Source of the DNA: Chrysoporthe austroafricana
Lineage: Eukaryota > Ascomycota > Sordariomycetes > Diaporthales > Cryphonectriaceae
Length of the DNA stretch: 64,000 nt
Direction: 5' to 3'
NCBI GenBank assembly: GCA_001051155.2
Contig: JYIP02000004.1
Location: forward strand, 807,576-871,575
The position numbers and the translations under genes are program-made. Under the pieces are notes generated by a model. The model was given only the letters and a program-made list of their open reading frames with translations. It had not been told where the DNA came from and ran no database searches. Positions 33,812 through 45,961 of the stretch are shown here, one piece after another (the stretch's first letter is position 1; every line of letters begins with the position of its first letter).

Positions 33812-35497
33812 ATGAGCTTCAACCAGGGGACGGCCTACGCCGAGTCCGACGCCGACGACGAGTACGAACGCGACGTCCACGAGAGCTCCCCCGTGGATGC
33901 CACCGACGCCTCCTTCTCCCCGACCGACTCGGACCCTCCCTCGAACGAGCACACGCCCACCACCTACGGCTACCGGTCGAGCGCCGATCGCCTGCCCGAG
34001 ACCATCATAACAGAATGGACCGCCGAGGAGTGTGCCGACTTCATCGCGACGATCGGGCTCCAGCAGTACTCGGACCGATTCATTGGTGCGTGACCAACCC
34101 GGGGGCGGCCGTGCTGCCGAACGCCGGGGTAGAGAGAGAGAAAGAAAAAAAAAAAAAAAATAAGGCAAGAGGAAAAAACGAAAAGAAAAAGAAATCGCTG
34201 ACGTGGGGTGTTCGAACAGAGAACGAGATTGTTGGCGAAGCTCTCGTGGCCTTGCTACACGACGACCTCAAGTCCATGGGCATCTCCAGTGTTGGGCACA
34301 GACTCACCATCCTGAAGAGCGTCTACGACGTCAAAAAGGCACAGGACGTGCCCGTGGAAGGCGATCACTACGTCCCCCTATGTAAGTCGAAATCCCACCA
34401 GCTCCGGTGGTTGCTGCCCACGTTCGGCGCACGAACGCCCTACTGACCCTGCTCGCACAGCTGCCGATGCCGAGGCCCAGTATGCCACCGCGACCCTGAA
34501 GGACATCAGGCACCTGGTGGAGCAGTTAAGGCTCCGGGACGAGCGGATGAACCTCTTCGAGCAGGACTTCAGGAGATTAACTGAGGACTTCCGGAGGCTA
34601 AGGGAGGACATGCTACCAGCCCTGCGCCTCGCAAAAGATGCCCAACAGCCCCTACCACATGTCAGCAACGGTGGCCAGTCCTACAGCTACGACACCACGG
34701 TATCACCGCCGGCACCCACACCGTCGACGGGCAGCCAGTCCGGTGGGGGGCTCAAGCGGCAGTACTCCACCAAGAAGATCATCCTCGGAACGACACCCAA
34801 GGCGACCTCACCCTCCCATCTACAGACGAGTCACGACCGGGGGATAGTAGAGCAGACATTGGATCCGTCAAACGCTGCGGAGAGGGCAGTGTTATCCTCG
34901 TCACACCTGGCCGCCATGAACGGAGCCGGCGGGCCGACTGCAGTATCGCCAGGCTACCCGTCACCCAACATACCCTCACCAACCTCCCCACCAAGTATCG
35001 GTGGAACTACCCTAGCCTCGCGATCCTACCGTGCCGACCAGCCCACACCCTCTAGCCGCTCGACCTTCTCCCAATCCGAACACAACTACGAGCCCCGCGA
35101 GAAGCCGCCGGCACCACGGCGAGGCCAGACGCCTGCGCCCGACACGCCGAGCAGCAGCTCTGTCGAGATCTTCAAGTCCTTCCGCGTGAGCCTCGACGAC
35201 CCCTGTTACAAGGTGCTGCCGGCGGCCCTCAAGAAATACCAGATCAACGCACCGTGGGACCAGTATGCGCTGTATATCGTGTACGGAGACCAGGAGCGCT
35301 GTCTGGGCCTGGAGGAGAAGCCGTTGATCCTGTTTAAGCAATTGGACAAGGAGGGTAAGAAGCCCATGTTCATGCTGCGGAAGACGAACAACGCGCAGGT
35401 GGACATATCGGGGGAGGCGCCGGGGAGCGCTGGGCTGGGCTCTGCTAGCGCGAGGGGTGCGGCGACCGGGTATGATCCGCCGGGTGGCATCATATGA
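33812..35497 (+). CDS. STE50: Ste50-type MAPK adaptor (SAM and Ras-association domains)
   Basis: Three exons, join(33812..34085, 34220..34381, 34461..35497), give 490 residues. After an acidic N-terminus, the SAM domain spans exons 1-2 (ITEWTAEECADFIATIGLQQYSDRFI, then ENEIVGEALVALLHDDLKSMGI). A coiled coil follows (LKDIRHLVEQLRLRDERMNLFEQDFRRL), then a long Ser/Pro linker. The Ras-association domain (about 379-456) contains FKSFRVSLDDPCYKVLPAALKKY and ends at PMFMLRK. In fungi Ste50 links the MAPKKK Ste11 to Cdc42/Ras signalling for mating, filamentation or osmostress and acts at the membrane and in the cytosol. Intron 1 contains an A-rich tract, which is unusual but spliceable (GTGCGT...ACAG). 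Confidence 0.94.
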
Positions 35498-36206
35498 GGT
35501 GCGTCGGGAGAGGGAGAGGGCCGTTGGGCTGAGGGCCAGCACGGCCGATCTTGAATCACCAGCAGGGCCGGCCTAGGCCGAGGAGGCGAGAGGCACGTCA
35601 CTCGGGTCGAGGTCGGCGTCTCGACCTCTGGTGCTCGCTCGCACCGTCAGGCCGTCTACGCGCCGAGACACAGAACAGCATCCGCCGCGCCCGGATCGGG
35701 AATACAGAACGGCCATCATGGGCGCTTCTGGATACTGCGTTACAAGGGATGGGGGGAAAAAAGTGTGTTGCAGGCTTGGGAAAAAGACGGGGCCAGCTCT
35801 CTGTCTGAAACTTTGGGCTTATCATCTCTAGCGGTACGGAACCCGCGTCGGGCTCCGGGGGGTCTCTCTGTTCCTCCTTTTCATTCTGGTGTTTATCTCT
35901 TTTTCTTCTTCTACTTTTTTTTTAAGGTATCTTGGCTCGTGAGATGATGTGAGAATACGGGAAACGTCGTTGGTGCCGCCGGGTCTCTCGGCGAGAGCCC
36001 TCTCCGGGGGGAGGAGGAAGACAACTTTCTTCATCTTTTCTGATCCCTCTTGTCAAAAATACTACTTACAACACCCTTTGGCACATCTCTCTCAGGGGCT
36101 AGCTAGGCCGTGCGCTGGAGCTTAGGTTCCGGGACGTGAAGGGTCGTCGTGGCGATGAGTGAGCCCAGCTCGAGGGACCCCGGGTTCACGGCCCCGACGG
36201 ACAAGT

Positions 36207-36243
<37 letters not shown>

Positions 36244-37306
36244 CGCGTGTGGTTCTATGTGCAGGTGCAGAGATCAAGGATCCCTTCGCGTGGTAGCCTT
36301 ATGCTCCATCGGGGGGGTCAGTTCTGGCGGCCGAGTTTTGTCTTAACAAGGCTGCCTCGTCCGCCCGCCCGCCCGCGCATTCTGTCACAGCGGCATGATC
36401 AGTTAGGCCACATCACAATGACAACCTTTTAGGCAGCGACACATCCCGGCCCTCTTGTGTGCGCACGTGTTGTGTATGTGTGTGAAGAGACAGGGTTCAT
36501 GGCCTGCACGTTGACCAGAGATCATGCCGGAGTGTCTTGTCTTGTGTAGTAGTCCCTACATACATACAAGGTTTCCCGGGAGAGAAAAAGTAACATCCCG
36601 CATTATCCGCCCAGCCGCCTACCCATTTTCCCGCGATGCCCAGGTGACAGAAAGAGGGGTAATCCCGTGAGCCGTTGGATGATTTTCGCCTCCGCGGAAA
36701 AAGCAAATAGCGAGAAGGAAAGTTGGAAAAAAAAAAAGAAAAAAAAATGAGGCGGTAGGCGCCGCCCGGGGGGGGGGGGACCTGACTATGCTCAGCCACG
36801 CCCCTTGATCCGTCCCGAGGCTCCAATAGACTCTCTGGTTGTTCCCGAGCAGCAGAGCGGGTTCATTGTCCCGATGGCCTGGCCTGGCCGGACCTTACGA
36901 GATGTGAGGCCGCACGGTGCGCGAGGTTGCATACAACAGCCCGCCCCCGCCTCGACCCGGAAAGAAAAAGCACGACGCAGGAGAGACGGTGTAGCCGTTG
37001 CCGCGCTGCGGTGGCCAAGGGAGCTCTGTAGATGATAAAGGGGGTTGAGCGGCCGAGGCGGTCCATAGTGTCGGTTGTAGAGCTGTAGTTGAGTCTGCCG
37101 AGGGGGCTTCCGTTGTGTTGTCGAGATCCCGAACGACAGCCCAGGTCTCGATCTAGACCAGACGAGACCGAACGTTTGGCACGGTGGCCTGGTGTCCTAG
37201 GCCAAGACCAGAGATGCTGGTGACACCGTCGAGGTGCTGAGAGCCTGCTGGCACAAGCACCCAAGCGAAGCCTCCTCCCTCCGGGGACGAGTTCTTTCGC
37301 CCGCGT
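35498..37306. other. Intergenic region between convergent genes Ste50 and DUF4211
   Basis: About 1.8 kb between two 3' ends. It contains a T run near 35918, (GT)15 at 36211-36240, A-rich runs near 36727-36746 and a G run at about 36770-36779. No protein-like frame or RNA gene was recognised. Confidence 0.5.
36211..36240. repeat. (GT)15 microsatellite
   Basis: Perfect GT dinucleotide run downstream of the Ste50 gene; a second imperfect TGTGTATGTGTGTG run is near 36469-36484. Confidence 0.97.
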
Positions 37307-39615
37307 CTAGTACCTCCTGCGGGCGACCTTGGTAGGGTCCTTGTTCCGGGCCGCCTCGATGTTCGCCTTGAACTCAATGAACAGGTTCTTGACGATCTCA
37401 TGCTCGTCCCAGTTCTCTGCGATCTCGTCGGCTAGCTTGTGCCGCTTCTTCGCCTTCATCCTCTCCCGCTCCAGGACCTTATCCTCCTCCAGCCAGCCCT
37501 CGGCCTCGAGGCGCGCATCGACCCAGTCCCGCAGCGCGGGCTTCCAGTGCATGAGGCTGTGGGCCGTCTCGGCATTCGCGTTGCAGGTCGCGCCGACGAA
37601 GAATTGCTTGTCCTCGGGCGGGATGGAGTTTCCGTCGGCATCTAGATGGTCGAGCATTAGCGCTTCGGAGCTATTTCAATGCTTGGGATGACATGATTGG
37701 CAGATGGATGCTCATTATGTGTGTGCCCAGGCAGTAGGCAGGGTGACTCACCGCGATCATCGCCCTCCTCGTCCTCCGAGTCGCTGTCCACCTCGTCCAA
37801 TGTCCTGCCATCGTACGGCTTTCCCGTAAAGCTGATGCTCCATGTAGCAGGATGGCCCGACCGACCACATGCCTGACAATTCTCCAGCTCAGTGGCGAGG
37901 TGGCCCACGCCAAGCTCCGCCTGCTCAATGTACGGGCGAGCCTTTAGCGCCTTGTAGAAGTCAGGCCTCCAAACACTCGAGACGAACTTCGAGTTAGCCA
38001 AACCTGTGACCTCGTCACTGAGACGTCGCCACGCCGTCGTGTATACCTCGTTGTCTTTGTCGAAGCCAGGGTTGATCTTGCGGTGGATCAGCCACTCGAT
38101 GGCATCCCTGAAGTGTGCCTTCAGAGGCTTCCGAGATGCTCGAGTGAACTCCAGAGGCATCAGATGCAATGCCTCATCTGGGACGCCTAGGGTATCATCG
38201 TCATCATCAATGAAAGCCTCATCCTCACTGTCAGCATCCTCGTCGAGAGGACTCGACTTTCTTGCGGCCCGCCCCTTCTTTGCCTTCTTCTTCTTAGACT
38301 TCTTGACAGGTACTTCTACCTCCGGCTCAGACTCATCTTCGAATACCTCGAGAACTTGGTGGTTAGAGTCTGTGTCGTAGAGAGGAGCCTCCTCATCCTC
38401 ATCCTCTGTGGGCGTGAGGTCATCCATCGTCAGATCCTTCTCTCCCGCTCTCCGTCGTCGCAGGAGCTCCAGCTTCTTGTCCTTCTCGGAGCGGTGCCCC
38501 CTTCGCGCGCTTGACCTCATGCTTCTAGCTTTTGAGGTAGGCGGTGAGGAAACTCGCTGGATCGAAGACGACTCGCCCTTTGACTTGGGTCGCGCCACGA
38601 TACAGTCTTCCTCATCGGAGTCTGAAGTAACAGCGGCAGCTTTATTTTTGGCGAGCCTCCTTCTCTTTGCAGGCGTCTGGATCTCCTCATCCTCGTCCTC
38701 TTCCTCTTCATCCTCAAGCCCCATTGCCTGTCTGCCTCTCTGTCGAGGCATACTCCGCCGCGGTGTGAAAAGCGGCTGATCATCATCAGAGTCGTCTTCT
38801 ACTGCAGCTTGGTTTGGCAGAGACTGAGACGATCGGACATCTGTCTGTACTTTCTCGATCTCGTCACCACTCGAGCTAGGCTGGTCATCATCATCACTAG
38901 AGATGGTCACCACCTCTCTCGGTGGAGCTTGTCGGGGAGTCTCCGGCTGTAGCGGGCCTTCGCCGTCGCTGTCGGCTACGCCCCCATCTTCTTCCACGGG
39001 GGTCTCCGAGTCACTGTCCACGACCACTACACGACGGCTGCCATGTTTAGATTTTCGCATGAAAGCCGATGGGGGTGGAGAGGAGCCAGCTTGTCGGCGG
39101 CCTTGGATGTTGTTGCCAGTGGAGATGAGTAGTTGCTCAGTGTCGACGTTATCTAACGGTTGCCGCCGCTTGGGCGTTGTCCTGAACATATCGTTCCCTG
39201 CAATATCCACTTAGTGATTCTGTCTACTATGAAGCCACGAACTCCCAAGGATAGAAGTCTGTCCACCGACTAGGCGCACCCGGGGCGGAAACTCCGTAAC
39301 GGCCAGGGCCCATGAAAAGCCCCAGGGCGACCTCACACGACAGAGTAAAGCTTAAACCCACTCACCCATCGATGCCTCCAGAGTCTGCTGCCTCGCAGGC
39401 TTCCTCTTCCGTCCCACGTTGCCCGGCCTGAGAGTAAAGTTTCTGCTTGGGCTGCCCTCCTGCGCCTTGCTCGGGGACGAGAACATGACTCTTGCACGGG
39501 AAGGCCCGGTGCCCGTCAGCGGCGAGCTGCTCGAACCTGCACTCGCAGCGGCGGCGACAGGCTCAAAGGTGAGCCTCTGCTGCTGTGCCTCGCGGCGTCC
39601 CTTGTGTGAGCCCAT
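37307..39615 (-). CDS. DUF4211-domain nuclear protein
   Basis: Three exons, complement(join(37307..37641, 37752..39197, 39366..39615)), give 676 residues. Exon 1 is Ser/Pro-rich and ends in a basic KRKPARQQTLEASMG stretch that joins to NDMFRTTPKRRQPLD. About 330 residues of acidic disordered sequence with basic patches follow (EDEEEEDEDEEIQTPAKRRR, KKSKKKKAKKGRAARK). The C-terminal DUF4211 domain includes HFRDAIEWLIHRKINPGF, SSVWRPDFYKALKARPY and a Cys pair in ENCQACGRSGHPATW. It continues across intron 2 to VGATCNANAETAHSLMHWK. The composition suggests a nuclear chromatin-associated protein. The molecular function of DUF4211 is unknown. A shorter model starting at the ATG 39210 would lose exon 1. 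Confidence 0.86.
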
Positions 39616-40453
39616 CTGGTGATCGGCTCGGTCGGTGGAGGTGTGGCTGTCACAAGGGCTGCGTGATTCTTTCTATGAGCCGAAAGAGAAATATCGATGA
39701 CAGCCGGGGTCGTGAAGCGAAGTCTCCTGCTTCTTGACTTGTTGTTGAGGAAGATGAGGCGAGAGAGACGTGCGCAATTTGAAAACGCCTCTTTGTCGTC
39801 TTGAAGTGGCGGTTGACAGGTCGTGAATTACTAACCAATGGCATAGATTTATGCCTGCCTGTCCAAGACAGTTCGGATAGCCACAGCCATCCGAGTTCCA
39901 CAGGACACAGTGATAGGTCTAGGCAGGTCTCAAGGCTCCTTGGTCTAAGAGCGAGGCGGCCAAATCTCTGCCTGTTGACGACACAAGCTTAGAAACTTCA
40001 CGAAATGCTAAGTTCGGCTTCTGGAAGGGGGGCGACGCGCTGCCCTTACGGTAAAGTGCCCCTCAACGCGTCAAACGCACGGACCACTCAACCACTCGCA
40101 TTACCGTTGTTGCAAACACGGCGTAACAGCGTGAGCATTAAAACTAATTTTGTAACATATCAAATCGATTCGTCTCAACGAGGACGATACGGTCCAAAGG
40201 CTGGCAGTTACGTGGCATCAAAACGGAAGGTATCAATTCCTCACGACAGTCCTATAGAACGCCAAGGTATCTTTTGCCTATTACGACAAGCTGCGCATAG
40301 CAGCCGGCTCGTCCTTGCAATTCACCCATGAAGACATCCCCTCAGACATATCATAACTCGTGAACGATGCTTGCATGCATCCCAATGTGCTTGACTCCTA
40401 GAATAGAGGCCTAAACGCAACGATATCATGTTCTTGTATCTCGCCCCAGTTGT
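39616..40453. other. Intergenic region, DUF4211/orphan gene
   Basis: About 840 nt with the DUF4211 promoter and the 3' end of the orphan gene. Nothing else is recognised. Confidence 0.5.
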
Positions 40454-42100
40454 TCAACGCAGCTCAATGGATGGGAAATACCGCGGGCCCGCAAACCCCT
40501 TTGCGTATACTCCTTGAATGTCGATGTTGTCCGATGGGTGGTACATCTTCAGCAGAACAAACCTGCCGGTGACTGGAGGGTCGAACTTAATCGTGCACCG
40601 ATTCTTGCCCTTCTCGATGAAGAACTTCGCATGGGGCCGGAGGAGCTTACCGCCCACAGCCTGCACAGCCTCTTGTGTCGCTAATTGCGAGGCCTCTGCT
40701 GCCTCTGCTAACGTCATATCCTGCGCGCGACGGTGGTAAGTGGGCGGCGGAGTGTCTTCCTCATCATCAAAGCGAATGTCGTCCCAGCCGCCCAAGACGT
40801 TCTCTCCATCTTCGCTGCTCTCGCTTTCAAACGGCAGCGCGCCAATCCTATCAGGAGGATGCTGTCGTCGAATCCTCGGGGGCTGCGTTGTGTTCTCGGG
40901 GTCGCTGCAATCCGTGGCTATCGTGACCGGGAACGGTAGTGGGTCGGCAGGAAAGACCGCCGTCTTGTGGTCTGCCGGATCCTCAAGCCGCGGATGAAAC
41001 ATATGCCGATGCAGCCGTGTAGTTGTGGTTCCATCCTCGTTGTGCCTCACCGACAGTATGGAGGCGGCTTCTGGCTCCGCGGCGGAGCTTCGCGGCTCCT
41101 GTGATGTAACGTACTTGACCTTGTATTGTGCAGTTCTCATGAACAGCTCATCCGTCGCCATGGACACGAAGACCAAGCCCTCGCGGATCCTATGCATCGT
41201 CAGTTCTGGACTCTGAGCGGAGTTTTCTAATCGAGGCACCTACGGCGCAGAATACCTTGGTCCAGGTGCCCGTATGATCAGCTCGGTCAGAGTGAACACG
41301 GTCGCACCCTGGTGTCTCAGTACGATGTTGCAGCTGTCCTTCTTGGAGCAGTAGACGCTGTCATTGTTTATCAAGATGTTCTCCGGGGGGTTGTTCGCGT
41401 CATCTGCGTATACGCCGCCATCACAGCTGTCAATCTCCATTTTCAGCTGGCCAGGTTCGATTTGTCCGAACCTGCCATAGCGGAAGCCCTTGAATGTAGA
41501 GCCTGGCCTCTCAGAGTCCAGCTTTCGACGTTTGACCCGTCGGCTGTCTTCTGCCTGGTCGTGCTGGGGCGTGTGTGAATGTGATGACGGGCTGAGAGGC
41601 GAGGCTACGGTTGCGTTCGTGTAGTGCAGGAGCGCCTGCAGGTGTGAGCTCACATCGTTCTCCATGTCCTCGAGGCTCGTGGTATCTGGCTGTCTTTGCT
41701 CAGGACCCCGGTATCCCCGCATCATCCTCTCCGGTCTCTGCCTGGAAGGATGACCACTAGAACCGCCTGGACTAGACGCAGTGTTCGAGCCCCGCCGATT
41801 GCTCAGCGTGCGCAGGGGCGGGAGCGAGGCAGCCGGATTCGACGGGTTGGAGAAGCCGGGCAGCTGCAGATCGGAACGACGAGGGGGCGGTTCTCGGGAG
41901 AATCTGCGCTGCAGGTCCCGGGAAGGCTGGTTCGAAGACATGTCTCGCTGGGTGTCGGATCGCGCAATGGGCGTCTCATGCACAAGGTAGTGTCTTCTCG
42001 CTCTCAGCGCCTCTTCTGGAACTCGTCGAGCAGCGTCGGGAACGGTTACGTCTTCGTATAGGTAGGCACGTATGCCATCCAGGAAGGCAGCTGTTGGCAT
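40454..42100 (-). CDS. Conserved ascomycete protein of unknown function (5' end uncertain)
   Basis: I do not recognise a characterised family. The supported exons, complement(join(40454..41189, 41256..42100)), give 526 residues from the first in-frame ATG at 42100. The middle is disordered and Ser/Arg-rich. A well-structured C-terminal half follows: FKGFRYGRFGQIEPGQLKMEI, DDANNPPENILINNDSVYC, CNIVLRHQGATVFTLTELII. Across the intron come IREGLVFVSMATDELF and later TGRFVLLKMYHPSDNIDIQGVYAKGFAG. This repeat-free beta-rich end resembles a ligand-binding or discoidin-like fold, but that is only an impression. The frame stays open and protein-like upstream to 42262 without an ATG, so at least one 5' exon is probably missing. 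Confidence 0.7.
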
Positions 42101-42300
42101 CAGACGTTCTGAGGCGGAAGGCCGCTCGCGCGCAGCCCACCACTCTGCGGGGCTGTCTCTGTCTCGCGATTGTTCCCGTTCACGGCGCGTATCTTGATCC
42201 CCAGGGTCAGGCTGCTCTTCCTGCGAGAAGTCTCGTGGTAATGCTCGGCGTTGGCCGCGAGGCTATGCATACCAGAACGAGTTAGTGAATCGTAATGCAT

Positions 42301-43480
42301 GGGGAGTGGCGCTTCAGGGCTGCGGCAGGTGGATCTTGGATGCAGGTATCACGGACCATCTCAGGGCACAAGGGCGGAGGCCAAGATGGGTCGACAAAAC
42401 GAGGCTGTCAAACCACACCGGCTGAGTATGCTTGCACGGTCCGAGGCAGCAGGAGGATGGTTGAACGGCTGCTGTATCGTAAGCAGAGTGTCGGATGCAG
42501 AGCTGCAGGCTGTGCTGTGCGCCCGCAGGAGGAAAGGGACTCGAGACGGCAGAGAGGACAGGTCAGATTGGGTGGTAGACGAGGCTGGTGAGAAGAGGAA
42601 CCGAGACTGCAGTGAAGACAGGCCAGGTTGGATGGCAGAATGGACGAGGTTGATGGGGAAAAGAATCGAGACGCAGAGGGGACAGATTAAATTGGGTTGG
42701 TAGAACGGATGAGGTTGGTGAGGGAGTACGGAGCAGCAATGGGGTGTCGTTGGGCGGTGGGGGGAGGGGTCTGTACAGTAGGCACGCGGCACGGCAGCTG
42801 GCACGCTGGACGCTGTGCAGGAGTGGCAGCTAAGGTACGGTTGAGGTCAGTTCAGTTACCTTAGCAGTGCTTAGTGCAGCCTAGCGCGGGCGCCAGGCGA
42901 GCTATTCGGGGTGCGACGTCAGCGCTGGTGTGAAACGTAACGAAAAGAGGCGGCGGGTGGTCAATCAAGCCAAAACGATGCCTTGCGCTGGAAGAGGCTG
43001 CAGGTCAAATTAAGGGAATAAGCCAAAGTGAGTGAGTGCCCACGGCGTCACTGTGACTGCGACTGCGCCTTTGCCTCTCCCCCGGCCAGCAGCCGCTCGC
43101 CAGCTTGCTCGCCGACCTCGACCACCCTCACCTTCGGATGTCAGTGAGGCGACAGACCTGGGACGCAGCTCGAGAACCGCAGCCTGCGCCTGCGAGCGAT
43201 TTATCAGACGAGCATCTGTCGCAGGGCTTCAGAGAGCTCAGCTTGCCCGCCCTCACCTCCAGCCGCCTTGCGCCGCACGACGTACAGACCTGCCGCCGCG
43301 AGCAAACGGGAGCTTGCCTGCAGAAGCCAGGACACCACAGGACACGCTCTTGATGGTCAACCAGGAGGCTACTGGACTCCATTCCTGTCTTTGGCCTTCG
43401 TGATCTTCAGACAGGCCCGTTCCCACTTTCACCTCCTCCCAGCCGCGGCCCCGTTCCATCCACCCTCGCCTCATCTCAGA
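42301..43480. other. Intergenic region with degenerate minisatellite, upstream of Aos1
   Basis: About 1.2 kb. It probably includes the missing 5' exon or leader of the minus-strand orphan gene (42262-42500) and the promoter of Aos1. A three-copy degenerate repeat lies at 42542-42728. The minus-strand stretch around 42421-42480 reads QQPFNHPPAASDRASIL and could be coding. Confidence 0.45.
42542..42728. repeat. Degenerate ~60-bp minisatellite, three copies
   Basis: Copies start with CGAGAC at 42542, 42602 and 42667. Each continues with GACAG..AGATTGGRTGG-like sequence and an ACGAGGYTGRTG-like end, so the period is 60-65 bp with substitutions and small indels. Confidence 0.75.
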
Positions 43481-45164
43481 ATGGAGCAGCCAGCACCAAC
43501 GGCACAGGGCCAGGATGACAGGACATCCCCAGCCCAGGCAAACACACAACCGAACCAAACACCAAGCGCCGCAAACGCCGCGCCTGCACAGGCACCTGCC
43601 AACATACCCGCGCCCGATCTAGGTGCTCTGCCACAGGGCGACCTGGCGAACCTTTCTCTGCAGGGCATGCCGGCAGATATGAATCTCCTTCCCATCATGG
43701 CCCAGGACGGAAGCATGCTGACAGATGAGCAACTCTTGAACATGCCACTTATGATGCCCATAATGATGGACGGCAGTGGCATGCTCAACATGCCCCAGAA
43801 CGGCATCACCAACGGTATGTTCACTCATGCCCGCGCACCAGAACCCGTGCTCACGCGTAGGCGCAGACGAGATCGCCCTCTACGACCGTCAGATCAGGTT
43901 ATGGGGGTTGCAGGCGCAGCAGAAGATTCGCAACGCGAATGTGCTGCTCATCACCATGAAGGGGCTCGGCAACGAGATTGCCAAGAACCTGGTTCTCGCC
44001 GGCATAGGATCCCTGACAATCCTCGACCACGACAGCGTCACCGAAGCCGACCTTGGGGCCCAGTTCCTCGTATCCCGCGAGCAGGTAGGCATGAACCGGG
44101 CGCAGGCGTCGCTGCCAGAGGTGCAGAAGCTCAACCCGCGCGTGAACGTCATCGTGGACACGGACGACGTGCGCCTGAAGGGGCCGAGCTACTTCGCGCT
44201 CTTCGATATGGTCATCGCCACAGACCTTGACCCGGATGCTCTCAACATCATCAACACCGCGACGCGCTTCAACATGCGTCCTTTCTACGCGGCCGGCGTG
44301 CACGGCCTGTACGGCTTCATCTTTGCGGACCTGATCGAGCACACCTTCGTCATTGAGCGCGAGAAGCCGAACGTGGCTACACAGCCCAAGGCCGAGACCA
44401 AGACGCGGATGATCTTTGACGTCCAGACCAGGAAGGAGGGCGACAAGACGGTCGAGATGGTGTCAAAGAAGGAGCTGTACAGCACCTGGCTGCTGGCAAG
44501 CGACGGCGCATTCCTGACAGAGGACTACACCAAGAGCAAGAGGCGACTCAAGGCCGTCAGCCCCGCGCTGTCATGCCTGCGAGCCCTCTGGGATTTCCAA
44601 ACGCAACACGGCGGCCGCAACCCCGCCGACAAGAACGACCTGGTGGTGTTCACGAGGATCGCGACACAGAAGCACAAGGAGCTCAGCCTGCCGGCGGAGA
44701 CGCTGACCGCGGAGTTTCTGCGGAGTTTCCTGCAGAACATTGGCTGTGAGATCGCCCCAGTCACGGCGATCCTGGGCGGGCAGCTGGCGCAGGATGTTAT
44801 CAACGTGCTGGGCCAGACACAGCAGCCCATCCAAAACATGGTCATTTTCGATGGCAACAACATGGAGGCTAGTCTCTACCCTCTTCACCCCCCAGGACCT
44901 CTGGGCGCGGCACAGCTGATGAGCTCGCTGCCCGGGCTCCCTGGCATGGGCAACGGGGACATGAACGGGTTCGGCATGTCAGATCCCTCGATGATGAACC
45001 TGGCGATGCCCTCAATAGACATGAACATGGGCAGCATGGGTGCCACGGGACATGCGGTTAATCTAGGCACCATGGGCACAACAGGTGGTGGTACAGGCAG
45101 CGCAGCTGGCCATGCAGGAGCACCGGGAAACACGGGCACAAACAACACGCATCAAGGTGCTTGA
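43481..45164 (+). CDS. AOS1: SUMO-activating enzyme E1 subunit Aos1
   Basis: Two exons, join(43481..43814, 43861..45164), give 545 residues. The ThiF/E1 fold starts at the exon junction with GADEIALYDRQIRLWGLQAQQKIRNA. It contains the nucleotide-binding GLGNEIAKNLVLAGIGSLTILDHD and the partner segment LGAQFLVSREQVGMNRA. No catalytic Cys domain is present, as expected, because Uba2 provides it. Family members pair with Uba2 in the nucleus to adenylate SUMO. The fold ends near NMVIFDGNNMEASLYPL. An unusual Met/Gly/Asn-rich tail of about 90 residues follows, and the N-terminus has a 110-residue Ala/Pro/Gln then Met-rich extension. The start ATG at 43481 is the first in frame after a leader lacking protein character. 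Confidence 0.92.
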
Positions 45165-45961
45165 CTGCTACCTTCTGTAGAATATGAGCGGCGTGGGCGA
45201 GCGTTTTGGGAGCAAAGGAGACTGGCTGATACGGGACGGCGTAGCAAGGCACGGAATCATAGTACAGGAGGGAAAGCAGTTGGCAACGCTGCCATAATCA
45301 GGGACAAACAGGTTTCCTTGGTCTGGGGAGGAAAATGTAAGGTACGGTCTTTCTCACATGATACCTCCTAATAATGCATGGGGAGGGCCTCCAGCGAGGC
45401 CCTGGTGAGTAGAATGGCATCGAAATGAAGTGCTCTGGCCTTGCGCGCGGCCCTAGGGCGAGGCTGGGCCACAGATCCATTATGTATGTGCGATGATGCA
45501 GAATGACTACAAGCGGGTCTTCCCGTTTTGGGCGTGCTTAAGTCCCTAGCCGCGCTGCGAGGCCAAATCGGCTTGCACTGCCGTCACCGGAAGATCATAT
45601 TGATTCAGCTTTTCTTTCAAATCCAACTCGAAGAAGACCGAAGAGTCACACGAGGGCAAAATCCCCCAGTCACCAATTTCCTCTTGTGTTAAGCGGCCGA
45701 AGAGGGCCCTTTCTGAGGCTGTGGGGGATCTTGAGGCCGCCGCCGCTACCACCAACCACTACTGCCCCGCGATTGCAGATAAAAGTCCAGCCTTCCCGGA
45801 CAACCCAAAAATTTCATCCCTATCAAAACATCAAAGTCAACCACACCCAAGCGACCCCGCGAAAACAACAGAGGACGGATTCAGTTCTCTTGCGCCCGTA
45901 TCCCTATCCCCACCCGACAGTTCCAGTCAGTCGAAGCATCCCATCACAGAGCACCGCAGCC
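45165..45961. other. Intergenic region, Aos1/eIF6
   Basis: About 800 nt containing the Aos1 3' end and the eIF6 promoter and leader. A 69-codon minus-strand frame at 45546-45755 is not convincing. Nothing else is seen. Confidence 0.5.

Noticed and set aside
39197..39210. ATG at 39210 as the start of the DUF4211 protein
   Set aside because: An upstream exon (39366-39615) joins in phase with good GTGAGT and CAG signals and gives the usual QQTLEASMG-type N-terminal region.
45165..45360. Post-stop open frame after AOS1 as a readthrough product
   Set aside because: About 60 codons with no codon bias or motif; used instead as a baseline for chance open frames after stops. TIF6 shows the same.
45546..45755. 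69-codon minus-strand frame upstream of TIF6
   Set aside because: It overlaps the TIF6 promoter, has no recognisable motif and no support beyond being open.
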